Positions 24,641-32,515 of a stretch of 37,723 bases of DNA are shown piece by piece. Location of the stretch: contig NZ_NMZM01000015.1 in assembly GCF_002751875.1 (NCBI RefSeq), forward strand, positions 1 to 37,723, read 5' to 3'. The stretch is from Oceaniglobus indicus. Its GTDB lineage: Bacteria; Pseudomonadota; Alphaproteobacteria; Rhodobacterales; Rhodobacteraceae. Position 1 is the stretch's first letter, and each line of letters opens with the position of its first letter. The position numbers and the translations under genes were made by a program. The notes beneath the pieces are model-generated. The model did not search any database, had not been told where the DNA came from, and worked only from the letters and a program-made list of their open reading frames with translations.

Positions 24641-25503
24641 TGCGCCACGTCACACATCCCGGCCCCGTGGCCGAGGACCGGCTGGATCTGCTGCCGGTCG
24701 AGGGCAAGGCGATCGAGGTCATGCTGCGACCGGGCATCCCGCTTGAGGATGCCGTGGCACAGGCGATGGCCGATGCCGGATGCGACGGTGGATACCTCGA
24801 CTTCAACGCCGCGCCGGTGTCGGCGCTGGAATATGTCATTCCGGCCCATTCCAGCGACGCCGACCACGTCGCGTGGTATTCCGACATCCATTCCTTTGAT
24901 GGCGCGGGGGTGATCGATCACATGGTGATGATCGTCGGCACCCATGACGGCAAGTCTTTCCTGCACGGTCACGGACGCTGGACACCCGAGGGTGGCACCA
25001 CCGCCCTGGGGCATATCCTGGCGCCGCGCACCGTCTTGTCCGAACCTGTCCGCGCCACCGGCATCGGTGTGACCGGCGGCCGGTTCGAACGCCGCCACGA
25101 TCCCGAAACCAATTTCGATCTGTTCCAGACCACCGGCGCGGGCGTGCGCGATGCCGATCACGCGCTGTTGCGGATCCGTCCGAACGTGGATTTCGACACC
25201 GCGCTCGGCGATGCCTGCGCGCGCCTTGGCTGGGACGCCGCCCGCGCCTTCGGCCTGGGCAGTCTGAACGAGACGGATTTCGAGGATGGCAGCCACCTCG
25301 ACAGCCTGCCCAGCGAATTCCTGATTCTGGATGCTCCGGTGGGGCAGACCGTCAATCGCGGCCCGCACATCGACATCGTCGGTGTCGATGGCGGCAAGCT
25401 GTATCGCGGGTATGTCGAACGCGGCGCGAACCCGGTTCTGATCACCGCGGAAATCGTGCTGAAACGCATGCCGGTTGCCGACACGACCAAGGCCGGTTCA
25501 TAA
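24637..25503 (+). CDS. PCC-domain (DUF296) protein
   Basis: A 288-residue protein matching the PCC/DUF296 family (plants and prokaryotes conserved domain). The arrangement suggests two tandem modules: residues about 1-155 (LEYVIPAHSSDADHVAWYSD, then FLHGHGRWTPEGG and ALGHILAP) and about 175-285 (DIVGVDGGKLYRGYVERGAN and a LITAEIVL strand). Several histidines in the HGHGRW and LGHIL segments could bind metal, as in the zinc-binding archaeal/bacterial relatives. There is no signal peptide, so it is cytoplasmic. Its place between the acyl-CoA synthetase and the TRAP transporter genes, with overlapping start, makes it part of the pathway, but the biochemical role of this family is not established. 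Confidence 0.8.
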   Translation: MMRHVTHPGPVAEDRLDLLPVEGKAIEVMLRPGIPLEDAVAQAMADAGCDGGYLDFNAAPVSALEYVIPAHSSDADHVAWYSDIHSFDGAGVIDHMVMIVGTHDGKSFLHGHGRWTPEGGTTALGHILAPRTVLSEPVRATGIGVTGGRFERRHDPETNFDLFQTTGAGVRDADHALLRIRPNVDFDTALGDACARLGWDAARAFGLGSLNETDFEDGSHLDSLPSEFLILDAPVGQTVNRGPHIDIVGVDGGKLYRGYVERGANPVLITAEIVLKRMPVADTTKAGS

Positions 25504-25533
25504 GACCGAAAACGATCTCAGGGAGGAGACAAG

Positions 25534-26559
25534 ATGAAGACTTTGAAACTGCTGTCGCTTGCGCCGTTGGCGTTGTGTGCCGGCATGGCGCAGGCCGAAA
25601 CCATCGAGATGCAGTCGATCTATCCGTCGTCGCTGCCGCTTCTGGGGGCCACGGGCGCCGAGTTGGGCGGGCGTGTGTCGCGGGTGACGGGCGGCGATCT
25701 TCAGATCAACTTCCACAACCCCGGCGAGTTGGTGAACAGCAACGAGATCTGGGATTCGGTCTCGACCGGCGCGATCCAGGCCGGATGGTTTTCGCCCGGC
25801 TTTGCCGAAAGCGTGATCCCGTCGGCGTCGCTGTTCACCGCGTTCCCGTTCGGCCCCGATGCGGTCGAATACACCGCTTGGTGGTATGACGGCGGCGGCA
25901 AGGAGCTGTGGGCCGAGATCACCGCCGATTTCAACATCCATACCGAGCTTTGCACGGTCCTGTCACCCGAGGCGTCGGGCTGGTTCAACAAGGAAATCAA
26001 TTCGCCCGAAGACCTGCAAGGGTTGAAGATGCGCATCTTCGGACTGGGCGCGGCGGTGATGGAAAAGCTGGGCGCACAGGCGCAATCGCTGCCGGTGGCC
26101 GATACGATGAGCGCGCTGAACCTTGGCACCATCGACGCCGCCGAAGTGTCGTTCCCCGCGATCGATCAGGCGCTGGGGATGCAGGAGCATGCGAACCATT
26201 ATTATTTCCCTGGCTGGCACCAGCAAAGCTCGCTGATCATCTTCATCATGAACCAGGATTACTGGGATGAACTGTCGGACCAGCACCGCGCCGTGATCGA
26301 AGAGGTCTGCGCCGCGAACGTCGCCAAGACGACCGCCATGGGCGAAGTGATCCAGCTGAAGCCGCTGGCCGAACTGGAAGAACAGGGCGTCCAGGTGCAT
26401 GAATGGTCGTCCGACATGCTGGCCGCGTTCCAGAAGGGCTGGGACGAGGTGGTGGCCGAGCGCAGCGCCGAAGATCCCGATTTCAAGCGGGTCTGGGAAC
26501 ACGTCAGCGCCTTCCGCGACGAATACAAGGGCTGGCGCAGCATCGGTTATGTCAAGTAA
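25534..26559 (+). CDS. TRAP transporter substrate-binding protein, TakP-like
   Basis: A 341-residue periplasmic protein with a signal peptide (cleavage near AQA, residue 21). It resembles the TakP-type subgroup rather than typical DctP: FPFGPDAVEYTAWWYDGGGK, SPEASGWFNKEI, LKMRIFGLGAAVMEKLGAQA and YYFPGWHQQSS. Characterised TakP-like proteins bind 2-oxo acids or lactate as monocarboxylates through the arginine in the MRxxGLG segment. So the cluster probably imports a monocarboxylic acid, matching the adjacent acyl-CoA synthetase. AGGGAGGAG precedes ATG 25534. A strong hairpin follows the gene. Confidence 0.92.
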   Translation: MKTLKLLSLAPLALCAGMAQAETIEMQSIYPSSLPLLGATGAELGGRVSRVTGGDLQINFHNPGELVNSNEIWDSVSTGAIQAGWFSPGFAESVIPSASLFTAFPFGPDAVEYTAWWYDGGGKELWAEITADFNIHTELCTVLSPEASGWFNKEINSPEDLQGLKMRIFGLGAAVMEKLGAQAQSLPVADTMSALNLGTIDAAEVSFPAIDQALGMQEHANHYYFPGWHQQSSLIIFIMNQDYWDELSDQHRAVIEEVCAANVAKTTAMGEVIQLKPLAELEEQGVQVHEWSSDMLAAFQKGWDEVVAERSAEDPDFKRVWEHVSAFRDEYKGWRSIGYVK

Positions 26560-26568
26560 CAACCAAAC

Positions 26569-26590
26569 GGGGCGGCGGTTCTGCCGCCCC
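26569..26590 (+). terminator. Strong GC hairpin between TakP-like gene and dctQ
   Basis: GGGGCGGC (26569-26576) pairs perfectly with GCCGCCCC (26583-26590) across a 6-base loop, 10 bases after the binding-protein stop and 20 before the DctQ start. No T-tract follows. It is placed like the hairpin at 11443-11466 in the other TRAP operon and probably limits read-through or protects the upstream mRNA. Confidence 0.7.
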
Positions 26591-26610
26591 GCATCCGCGG
26601 GAAACCCGAC

Positions 26611-27159
26611 ATGAACACAATGCTTGGCGTCGCCCGCGTGCTGGAACAGATCTGTGTCTGGGCGGCCCGGCTTGCCGGTGTGCTGCTGCTGATCCTGACG
26701 GCGGTGATCCTCTATGACGTGATCGGTCGGCGCTTCATCAACACCGGATCCGTGGCGTTGCAGGAACTTGAATGGCACCTGCACGGTGCAATCGCGGTGC
26801 TGGCTTTCGGCTATGCCTATACCCGCAACGCCCATGTGCGCATCGACATCCTGTCGCAGAAATGGAGCGAGGCGCGCAAGCTGAGGCTTGAGGTGTTCGG
26901 GATCATCGTGCTTTTGACGCCGTTCCTTCTGGGCGTCGTCTGGTTCGGCTGGGATTTCGCCATGCGCTCGTTCACCCGCGGCGAAGGGGCGGCGGGCCTT
27001 GGGCTGTCGCATCGCTGGATCATCAAATCGACCGTGCCGATTTCGGCCGTGCTGGCGCTGTGCGGCGCGTGGTCGGTGGCGTTGCGCGCGATCGTCGTGC
27101 TGCGCGCCCCCGAGCGGCTGACCTCTCCATTCACAAGGACCGGCCTGTGGAGCTTCTGA
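26611..27159 (+). CDS. TRAP transporter small permease (DctQ)
   Basis: A 182-residue, four-span protein of the DctQ family, including ELEWHLHGAIAVLAFGYAYT and RNAHVRIDILSQK, the usual signature region. Its longer C-terminal tail overlaps the DctM start by 13 bases. The ATG at 26611 follows GGGAAACC, a weak ribosome site. The EWHLHG variant is common among transporters with TakP-like receptors. Confidence 0.9.
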   Translation: MNTMLGVARVLEQICVWAARLAGVLLLILTAVILYDVIGRRFINTGSVALQELEWHLHGAIAVLAFGYAYTRNAHVRIDILSQKWSEARKLRLEVFGIIVLLTPFLLGVVWFGWDFAMRSFTRGEGAAGLGLSHRWIIKSTVPISAVLALCGAWSVALRAIVVLRAPERLTSPFTRTGLWSF

Positions 27160-28511
27160 TCGACGTCCTGCCTGGACTGATGTTCGCCAGCCTGGTTTTC
27201 GGACTGTTTTCCGGTCTGCCGGTGGCGGTTGTGCTGTGCGGCATCACCTTTGTCTTCGCCGTGCTGGCCTATGTGACCGGCGAAATGCGCCTGGTCCAGG
27301 CCAGCCTGATTCCCAACCGCATCTATGGTGGGATCATCGAAAACCCGGTTCTGGTGGCCGCGCCCATGTTCATCTTCATGGGCGTGCTGATGGAAAAATC
27401 CCGCATCGCCGAAGACCTTCTGATCACGCTGCAAAAACTGCTGCGCGTGGTGCCGGGTGGCCTGGCCCTGGCGGTGACGCTGATGGGCACGATCCTGGCC
27501 GCCGCGACGGGGATCATCGGCGCGTCGGTGGTGATGCTGACGGTGCTGGCGGTGCCGACGATGCTGCAACGTGGATACGCACCGGAAATGGCGGCGGGCG
27601 TGGTCGCGTCGGCGGGGACGCTGGGCATTCTCATTCCGCCGTCGGTGATGCTGGTGTTCATGGGCGACATCCTGACGATCAACCTGGCACGCCTGTTCGT
27701 GGCGGCGCTGATCCCGGGGCTGATCCTGGCCGGGGTCTATATCGTCTATATCGTCATTTCGTCGGCGCTGAACCCGGCCAAGGCGCCGCCCGCGCCGCCC
27801 CTGACCGACGCCGAACGCGCCGGCCTGCTGGGCGAGGCGGCGGTGTCCTTTGCGTTGCCGATGCTGCTGGTGATCGCGGTGCTCGGCTCGATCCTCGGCG
27901 GCATCGCGACCCCGACCGAGGCGGCGGGCGTCGGCGCCTTTGCCGCGCTGTTGCTGGGGCTGGTGCGCGGCCGCCTCAGCCTGCCTGTTCTGGGCGATGC
28001 CATGGACGATTCGATCCGCACCCTCGGCATGTTGTTCTTCATCTTCGTGGCGGCCACGGGGTTTGCCTATGTGTTCCGGATGGTCGGCGGTGAGCATTTC
28101 ATCGTCAACACCGCGCGCAGCCTGGACATGGGCGACTGGGGCCTGCTGGGGATGCTGATGCTGATGATCTTCATCCTCGGGTTCTTCTTCGACTGGATCG
28201 AGATCACGCTGATCATGCTGCCCATTGTGGCGCCCATCGTCGAGCTGATGGATCTGGGCACCCATGTCGCGTCGGGCGATCTGATCTACTGGTTCGCGAT
28301 CCTGATGGCGGTGAACCTGCAAACCTCGTTCCTGACGCCGCCCTTCGGGTTCGCGCTGTTCTATCTGAAGGGCGCGGCGGGGGATTCCCTGTCGATCGCG
28401 CAGATCTATCGCGGGGTCGTGCCCTTCGTGCTGATGCAGCTTGGCGTTCTGGCCTTGATCGTGTGGCAGCCGTGGCTGGTGCTGTGGCTGCCCGAGGCGG
28501 TCTTGCGATGA
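27147..28511 (+). CDS. TRAP transporter large permease (DctM)
   Basis: A 454-residue, roughly twelve-span DctM protein with PMFIFMGVLMEKSRIAEDLL, a GIIGASVVMLTVLAVPTML segment, SAGTLGILIPPSVMLVFMGD and the C-terminal FLTPPFGFALFYLKG. GTG 27147 is chosen as start (VELLIDVLPG) with AAGGA upstream; the reading upstream of it is the shadow of DctQ. The stop overlaps the following SDR start (ATGA at 28508). Confidence 0.92.
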   Translation: MELLIDVLPGLMFASLVFGLFSGLPVAVVLCGITFVFAVLAYVTGEMRLVQASLIPNRIYGGIIENPVLVAAPMFIFMGVLMEKSRIAEDLLITLQKLLRVVPGGLALAVTLMGTILAAATGIIGASVVMLTVLAVPTMLQRGYAPEMAAGVVASAGTLGILIPPSVMLVFMGDILTINLARLFVAALIPGLILAGVYIVYIVISSALNPAKAPPAPPLTDAERAGLLGEAAVSFALPMLLVIAVLGSILGGIATPTEAAGVGAFAALLLGLVRGRLSLPVLGDAMDDSIRTLGMLFFIFVAATGFAYVFRMVGGEHFIVNTARSLDMGDWGLLGMLMLMIFILGFFFDWIEITLIMLPIVAPIVELMDLGTHVASGDLIYWFAILMAVNLQTSFLTPPFGFALFYLKGAAGDSLSIAQIYRGVVPFVLMQLGVLALIVWQPWLVLWLPEAVLR

Positions 28512-29278
28512 CCGGCCGACTGGCGGGCAAGCGGGCGCTGATCCTCGGGGCCGGGTCGGTGGGCGAAGGTGTGGGCAACGGGCGCGCGTCGGCCGTTCTG
28601 TTCGCACGCGAAGGGGCGCGGGTGCTGTGCGCCGACCGATCCCTGGCCGCGGCCAGCGACACCGCCGCCATGATCACCGACGCGGGCGGCGAGGCCGTGG
28701 CGATGCAGGCCGATGCGACCGATCCGGCCGCCGGTCCGGCGATGGTGGCGCGCGCCGAGACCCTGTGGGGCGGCATCGACATCGCGCAGCATTGCGTCGG
28801 CATCAGCGTGCCGGGCGGCGCGGTCGATACCGCGCCCGAGGACTGGGACCGGGTGTTCGATCTGAACCTGCGCAGCGCGTATCTGTTCGCGCGTGCGGTC
28901 GTGCCCGGCATGGTGGCGCAGGGTCATGGATCGCTGGTGTTCCTGTCGTCGCTGGCGGCGCTGCGGGGCGGTCCCTATTCCTATGCCGCCTACGAGGCAT
29001 CCAAGGCCGGGTTGAACCGACTGACCGCCTCGCTGGCCCGCGCCCACGCCGCCGACAACGTGCGCGTCAACGCGGTGATGCCCGGCGTGATCGACACGCC
29101 CCATGTGCGCGCCTTCATCACCGGCGCCCAGGCCAGCACCGACCGCGCGTCCCTGGTGCCCATGGAGCGGCAAGGCACCCCGTGGGAGGTGGCCGAGGCC
29201 GCGCTGTTCCTGCTGTCGGACGCCGCCAGCTTCGTCACCGGCGCAATCCTGCCCGTCGACGGCGGGATGAGCGCCTGA
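28508..29278 (+). CDS. SDR family oxidoreductase of the thiolase/TRAP cluster
   Basis: A 256-residue SDR. The nucleotide site is unusual: GAGSVGEGVGNGRASA in place of a plain TGxxxGIG, with the glycines spread out by a short insertion. Catalytic residues are conserved: serine in FLSSLAAL and YEASK. The C-terminus has the ILPVDGGMSA block. ATG 28508 overlaps the DctM stop, so it is the last gene of the cluster. By position it may oxidise a 3-hydroxyacyl-CoA (or the free hydroxy acid) to the keto form before thiolytic cleavage; this is inferred from context only. Confidence 0.87.
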   Translation: MTGRLAGKRALILGAGSVGEGVGNGRASAVLFAREGARVLCADRSLAAASDTAAMITDAGGEAVAMQADATDPAAGPAMVARAETLWGGIDIAQHCVGISVPGGAVDTAPEDWDRVFDLNLRSAYLFARAVVPGMVAQGHGSLVFLSSLAALRGGPYSYAAYEASKAGLNRLTASLARAHAADNVRVNAVMPGVIDTPHVRAFITGAQASTDRASLVPMERQGTPWEVAEAALFLLSDAASFVTGAILPVDGGMSA

Positions 29279-29290
29279 CACCCACCGCCG

Positions 29291-29328
29291 CGCCGTTTCG
29301 GCGTTCGGCCGGGATGCCCGCGTGCGGG
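29291..29328. terminator. Two short hairpins between convergent genes
   Basis: CGCCG-TTT-CGGCG (29291-29303) and CCCGCGTGCGGG (29317-29328) sit in the 50-base gap between the SDR stop (+) and the gph stop (-). Position suggests bidirectional termination; the stems are short and T-tracts poor. Confidence 0.45.
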
Positions 29329-29979
29329 TTATGCGTTGCGCGCGCTGGTCTTGACGATGTCGGCCAGGTCAGCGTGATGGTCGAACAGGAAGGCATGGGG
29401 GATCTCGTCGATCCCGGCCTTGCGATAACCGCCGGTGAACAGGGCAAAGCGGATGCCGGCGTTCACAGCCGTTGCCGCGTCGATTTCACTGTCGCCCACA
29501 TAGAGCGTTTCGCCGCCCCCCAAGGCGTCGATCGTGGCGTGCAGCGGTGCGGGATCGGGCTTGCGCGTGGCCAGGCTGTCGCCGCCGAGGACCGCCGCAA
29601 AGGTATCGTCCAGCCCGAAATGCGCCAGAACGGCGCGGGTCGGTGCGACGGGTTTGTTGGTGCACAATCTCAGCGCGTGACCCTCGCGCGCCAGATGGTC
29701 CAGCATCTCGCGCACACCGGGATACAGCACCGTCAGATCGACCGCATCCTGATAGCGCGCCAGAAACGCGGGATAGAGCGTCTCGTGCAGCGCGGCATCA
29801 AGATCACGCGCCGCCAGCACCCGCTGCATCAGAACGCTTGCGCCGTTGCCGATGAACGACACGATTTCCGCAAGGGGCAGGGGCGCGACGCCGATATCGC
29901 CCAGCGTGGCATTGGCGGCGGCGGCAATGTCCGGCGCGCTGTCGATCAGCGTGCCATCAAGGTCGAAAACGATATTCAT
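29329..29979 (-). CDS. gph: Phosphoglycolate phosphatase (HAD superfamily)
   Basis: A 216-residue HAD hydrolase. Motif I is FDLDGTLIDS, motif II the threonine in LCTNKP, motif III the lysine in RKPDP, and motif IV VGDSEID. It removes phosphate from 2-phosphoglycolate, a product of Rubisco oxygenation or DNA repair. The cap region and length fit Gph. ATG 29979 is chosen because motif I begins at residue 5 and AAGGA lies upstream; the longer frame upstream is non-conserved. A related HAD phosphatase cannot be fully excluded. Confidence 0.85.
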   Translation of the reverse strand: MNIVFDLDGTLIDSAPDIAAAANATLGDIGVAPLPLAEIVSFIGNGASVLMQRVLAARDLDAALHETLYPAFLARYQDAVDLTVLYPGVREMLDHLAREGHALRLCTNKPVAPTRAVLAHFGLDDTFAAVLGGDSLATRKPDPAPLHATIDALGGGETLYVGDSEIDAATAVNAGIRFALFTGGYRKAGIDEIPHAFLFDHHADLADIVKTSARNA

Positions 29980-30258
29980 GCAATGTCCTTCAGCGACAGG
30001 AAGACGACGCAGAGATCCACCTGCCGCGTCACGTGCCACAGCCGTATCACGCCGAAACCGCACGGCGAAGGTCCGATCGGCCGTGAATGCCGCGCGTCGC
30101 CGCCGGCTTTCCGTTCCAATCCGGCACGTCGGCGCATGCAGCGCTGGCTGGTCGCCCCTTCGGGATGTCTTGACGGGTGGATCGGCGGCTGAAACAACCG
30201 CTTTGGCCGCGTGGCGCGTCGCCTGTGCGTCATGGATCAACTTGCAAGGAAAAACACG
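29980..30258. other. Divergent intergenic region between gph and the DUF1330 gene
   Basis: About 279 bases containing the promoters of two divergent genes. No ORF here has recognisable protein features, and no palindromic operator or clear promoter pair stood out. Confidence 0.4.
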
Positions 30259-30546
30259 ATGAAAAAAGGTTACTGGATCGTCCATGTTACCGTCACCAAT
30301 GCCGACGCCTACGGCGAATACGTCCGGCTGGATACGCCCGTGGTCGAACGCTTCGGCGGCAAGTTCCTGGTGCGCGGCGGTCTGTCCGAAACGCCCGAGG
30401 CGCCGCAGAAGGATCGCCATGTGATCGTCGAATTTCCCAGCTACGACGCGGCGCGCGATTGCTATCACTCGGATGACTACCAGGCGGCGGCCGCGATCCG
30501 GCGGGCCAATTCCGACAGTGACATCGTCATCATCGAAGGCACCTGA
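30259..30546 (+). CDS. DUF1330 family protein
   Basis: A 95-residue protein of the DUF1330 family, a dimeric ferredoxin-like (alpha/beta) fold of unknown activity. Family blocks: GYWIVHVTVTNADAYGEYV near the N-terminus, FGGKFLVRGG and HVIVEFPSYDAARDCYHSDD. ATG 30259 is preferred, with AAGGAAA upstream, because the family starts at the YW motif; upstream ATGs are not conserved. It is a single gene between convergent/divergent neighbours, giving no hint of function. Confidence 0.88.
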   Translation: MKKGYWIVHVTVTNADAYGEYVRLDTPVVERFGGKFLVRGGLSETPEAPQKDRHVIVEFPSYDAARDCYHSDDYQAAAAIRRANSDSDIVIIEGT

Positions 30547-30615
30547 AACGAGGCCCGGCCGTCGGTCCGCTGACGGCACCGCACCATGCCGGCCAAGGTC
30601 GCGCGTCGGCGGCGT

Positions 30616-31545
30616 TCACGGCAAAAGCGCAAGCCAGACCCAGACGGTGAAGATCGACAGCAGCGTGCCGATCAGAACACCCGAGGCCGCCACGCGCCGG
30701 GCGGCGCCATACATGTTCGCAAAGATATAGGTGTTGACGCCGGGTGCCATCGCCCCCGTCAGCACCGCCGCGCGCAAGGCGCCATCGGACAGGCCGAACG
30801 CCAGTCCGAGCCCATAGGCCACGGCGGGGTGCAGGACCAGCGAACAGCCACAGACCCACAGGATCGCGCGCATGTCGCCTTCGGGGCGATAGCGCACCAG
30901 GACACCGCCCAGCCCGAACAGCGCGGCGGGAAGCGCGGCACGCACCATCAGGTCGACCGCGTCGGTCAGAACGGCGGGCAGCGGCACCGACAGCAGGTTC
31001 ACGGCAAACCCGAGTGCGATCCCGATCACCAGCGCATTGCGGAACATCGCCCGCATCACCTTGCGGGCAGTGTCGAGCGGACGGCCGCCCCGGTTCAGCG
31101 TGATCTCCATCAGTGTGACGCCGATGGCATAGCAGAACGGCGCGTGGATCGCGATGATCGCATAGTTCAGGCTGAGCGATTCGGTGCCGAACGCGCGCTC
31201 GGCAATCGGCAAACCCAGCAGGACCGAGTTCGAGAACAGCCCGCAAAAGCCGATGGCCACGCAATCCGGCCAAGGGCGGTGAAAGACGAACCGTGCGCCC
31301 AGAAAACCGGCGCCAAATCCGGTGAGCGCGCCAAGGTAGAAGGCGGCAAGCATCGGCACCGGAAATTCCTGGGCCAGGTCCAGGTCGGCAATGGCGCGGA
31401 ACAGAAGGCAGGGGATCGCGAAGTTCTGGGTGAACCGCATCAGGCCGTCGACGCCGGTTTCGGGAAACAGCTTTTTCCACACCGCGACATAGCCGAAGCC
31501 GATGACCAGAAAGACGGGGAGGATGACGTCGATCAGGGCCTGCAT
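30616..31545 (-). CDS. AEC family transporter (auxin efflux carrier-like permease)
   Basis: A 309-residue membrane protein with about ten spans in two halves, matching the AEC family (malonate/malate-type permeases and relatives): LIDVILPVFLVIGFGYVAVW at the N-terminus, FTQNFAIPCLLFRAIA, and the C-terminal TGAMAPGVNTYIFANMYG. Substrates are typically small organic acids, but none can be assigned here. ATG 31545 has AAAGGTG upstream; an ATG at 31563 is an alternative. A copy of the short interspersed repeat lies just upstream. Confidence 0.87.
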   Translation of the reverse strand: MQALIDVILPVFLVIGFGYVAVWKKLFPETGVDGLMRFTQNFAIPCLLFRAIADLDLAQEFPVPMLAAFYLGALTGFGAGFLGARFVFHRPWPDCVAIGFCGLFSNSVLLGLPIAERAFGTESLSLNYAIIAIHAPFCYAIGVTLMEITLNRGGRPLDTARKVMRAMFRNALVIGIALGFAVNLLSVPLPAVLTDAVDLMVRAALPAALFGLGGVLVRYRPEGDMRAILWVCGCSLVLHPAVAYGLGLAFGLSDGALRAAVLTGAMAPGVNTYIFANMYGAARRVAASGVLIGTLLSIFTVWVWLALLP

Positions 31546-31569
31546 GATCGCACCTTTGCGCAAATTGCC

Positions 31570-31611
31570 GGGGTCGGAGCCTCCGGCGGGAGTATTTGGA
31601 TCAGTAAGAAG
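31570..31611 (+). repeat. Short interspersed repeat, copy B
   Basis: Second copy of the 43-base repeat at 9031-9073, in the same orientation: identical GCCTCCGGCGGGAGTATTT core, then a few changes, then TAAGAAG. It lies in the 166-base gap between the AEC transporter start and the MBL gene stop, both on the minus strand. On the transcribed strand it does not look like a terminator, since its T-tract is on the opposite strand. Confidence 0.65.
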
Positions 31612-31711
31612 ACCAGAGCGCGCGCCCTTGTGCGAAGCGAAGCGGATTGGGTCGGGACAGCGGCGTTGCGCCGTGATCGAAGCGCATGACGGTCTGCCGG
31701 GCGAACGCGCA

Positions 31712-32515
31712 TTATCCGTCGGACGGCAGGATCAGGACCATGCCATCGTGGGCGGGGGTGATATAGTCGGGGGTTTCGGCATCCAGGGTGGCATGGTCGA
31801 GATCGATGTGCATGTCGGTCAGGATCGCGCGTTTGGGGCGGGCGCGTGCGATCCAGGCCAGCGTGCGGTCGAGATGGGCGTGCGACGGATGGGGCGTGCG
31901 GCGCAGGGCGTCGACGATCCAGATGTCGAGGTTTTCCAGCGTTGGCCACGCCGATTCCGGGATCTCGTTCACGTCCGGCAGATAGGCGAGGCCGGCAATG
32001 CGGAACCCGAGAGCGGGGATGGAGCCATGGCCCACCTCGAACGGGGTCAGCGTGATCGGGCCGCCCGCGCCGTCGACGGTGAAGGGACCGTCGATCGTGT
32101 TCATGGCGCAGATCGACGGATAGCTGGAGCCCTTGGGTTGTTCGAAGATATAGCCGAACCGGCTCAGCAGGCTGTCGCGGGTCGGGGCATCGGCCCATAC
32201 CGCAAGGCGCACGCGGGTGTTGAAGACGATCATCCTGAGATCGTCGATCCCGTGGACGTGATCGGCATGGGCGTGGGTGAAGGCGACGGCGTCGAGGCTG
32301 CCGATGCCGGCATCCAGCAGTTGGGCGCGCAGGTCGGGCGAGGCGTCGATCAGCACGCGGGTCGTGCCGTTCGGGCCGTCGCGTTCCACCAGCAATGAAC
32401 AGCGGCGGCGCGTGTTCTTCGGATTGTCGGGATCGCAGTCGCCCCAGTGTCCGCCGAGACGCGGCACGCCGCCCGAGGATCCGCAGCCGAGAATGGTGAA
32501 GCGATAGCCGGTCAT
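31712..32515 (-). CDS. MBL-fold metallo-hydrolase (PhnP-like)
   Basis: A 267-residue metallo-beta-lactamase-fold hydrolase with the dinuclear metal motif THAHADHVHGIDDLR, a later EVGHGS histidine and LTDMHIDLDH near the C-terminus. The N-terminal ILGCGSSGGVPRLGGHWG, next to DCDPDNPKNTRRRCS, is typical of the PhnP-like group that hydrolyses cyclic phosphodiesters. The usual genomic partner TatD lies directly upstream, with a 4-base overlap of start and stop. Substrate in this context is not known; a nucleotide or nucleic-acid housekeeping role is likely. Confidence 0.88.
   Translation of the reverse strand: MTGYRFTILGCGSSGGVPRLGGHWGDCDPDNPKNTRRRCSLLVERDGPNGTTRVLIDASPDLRAQLLDAGIGSLDAVAFTHAHADHVHGIDDLRMIVFNTRVRLAVWADAPTRDSLLSRFGYIFEQPKGSSYPSICAMNTIDGPFTVDGAGGPITLTPFEVGHGSIPALGFRIAGLAYLPDVNEIPESAWPTLENLDIWIVDALRRTPHPSHAHLDRTLAWIARARPKRAILTDMHIDLDHATLDAETPDYITPAHDGMVLILPSDG

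Noticed and set aside
26817-28607. 596-codon minus-strand frame opposite dctQ/dctM
   Set aside because: Shadow of two transporter genes with clear DctQ and DctM signatures; highly repetitive Gln/His/Arg composition.
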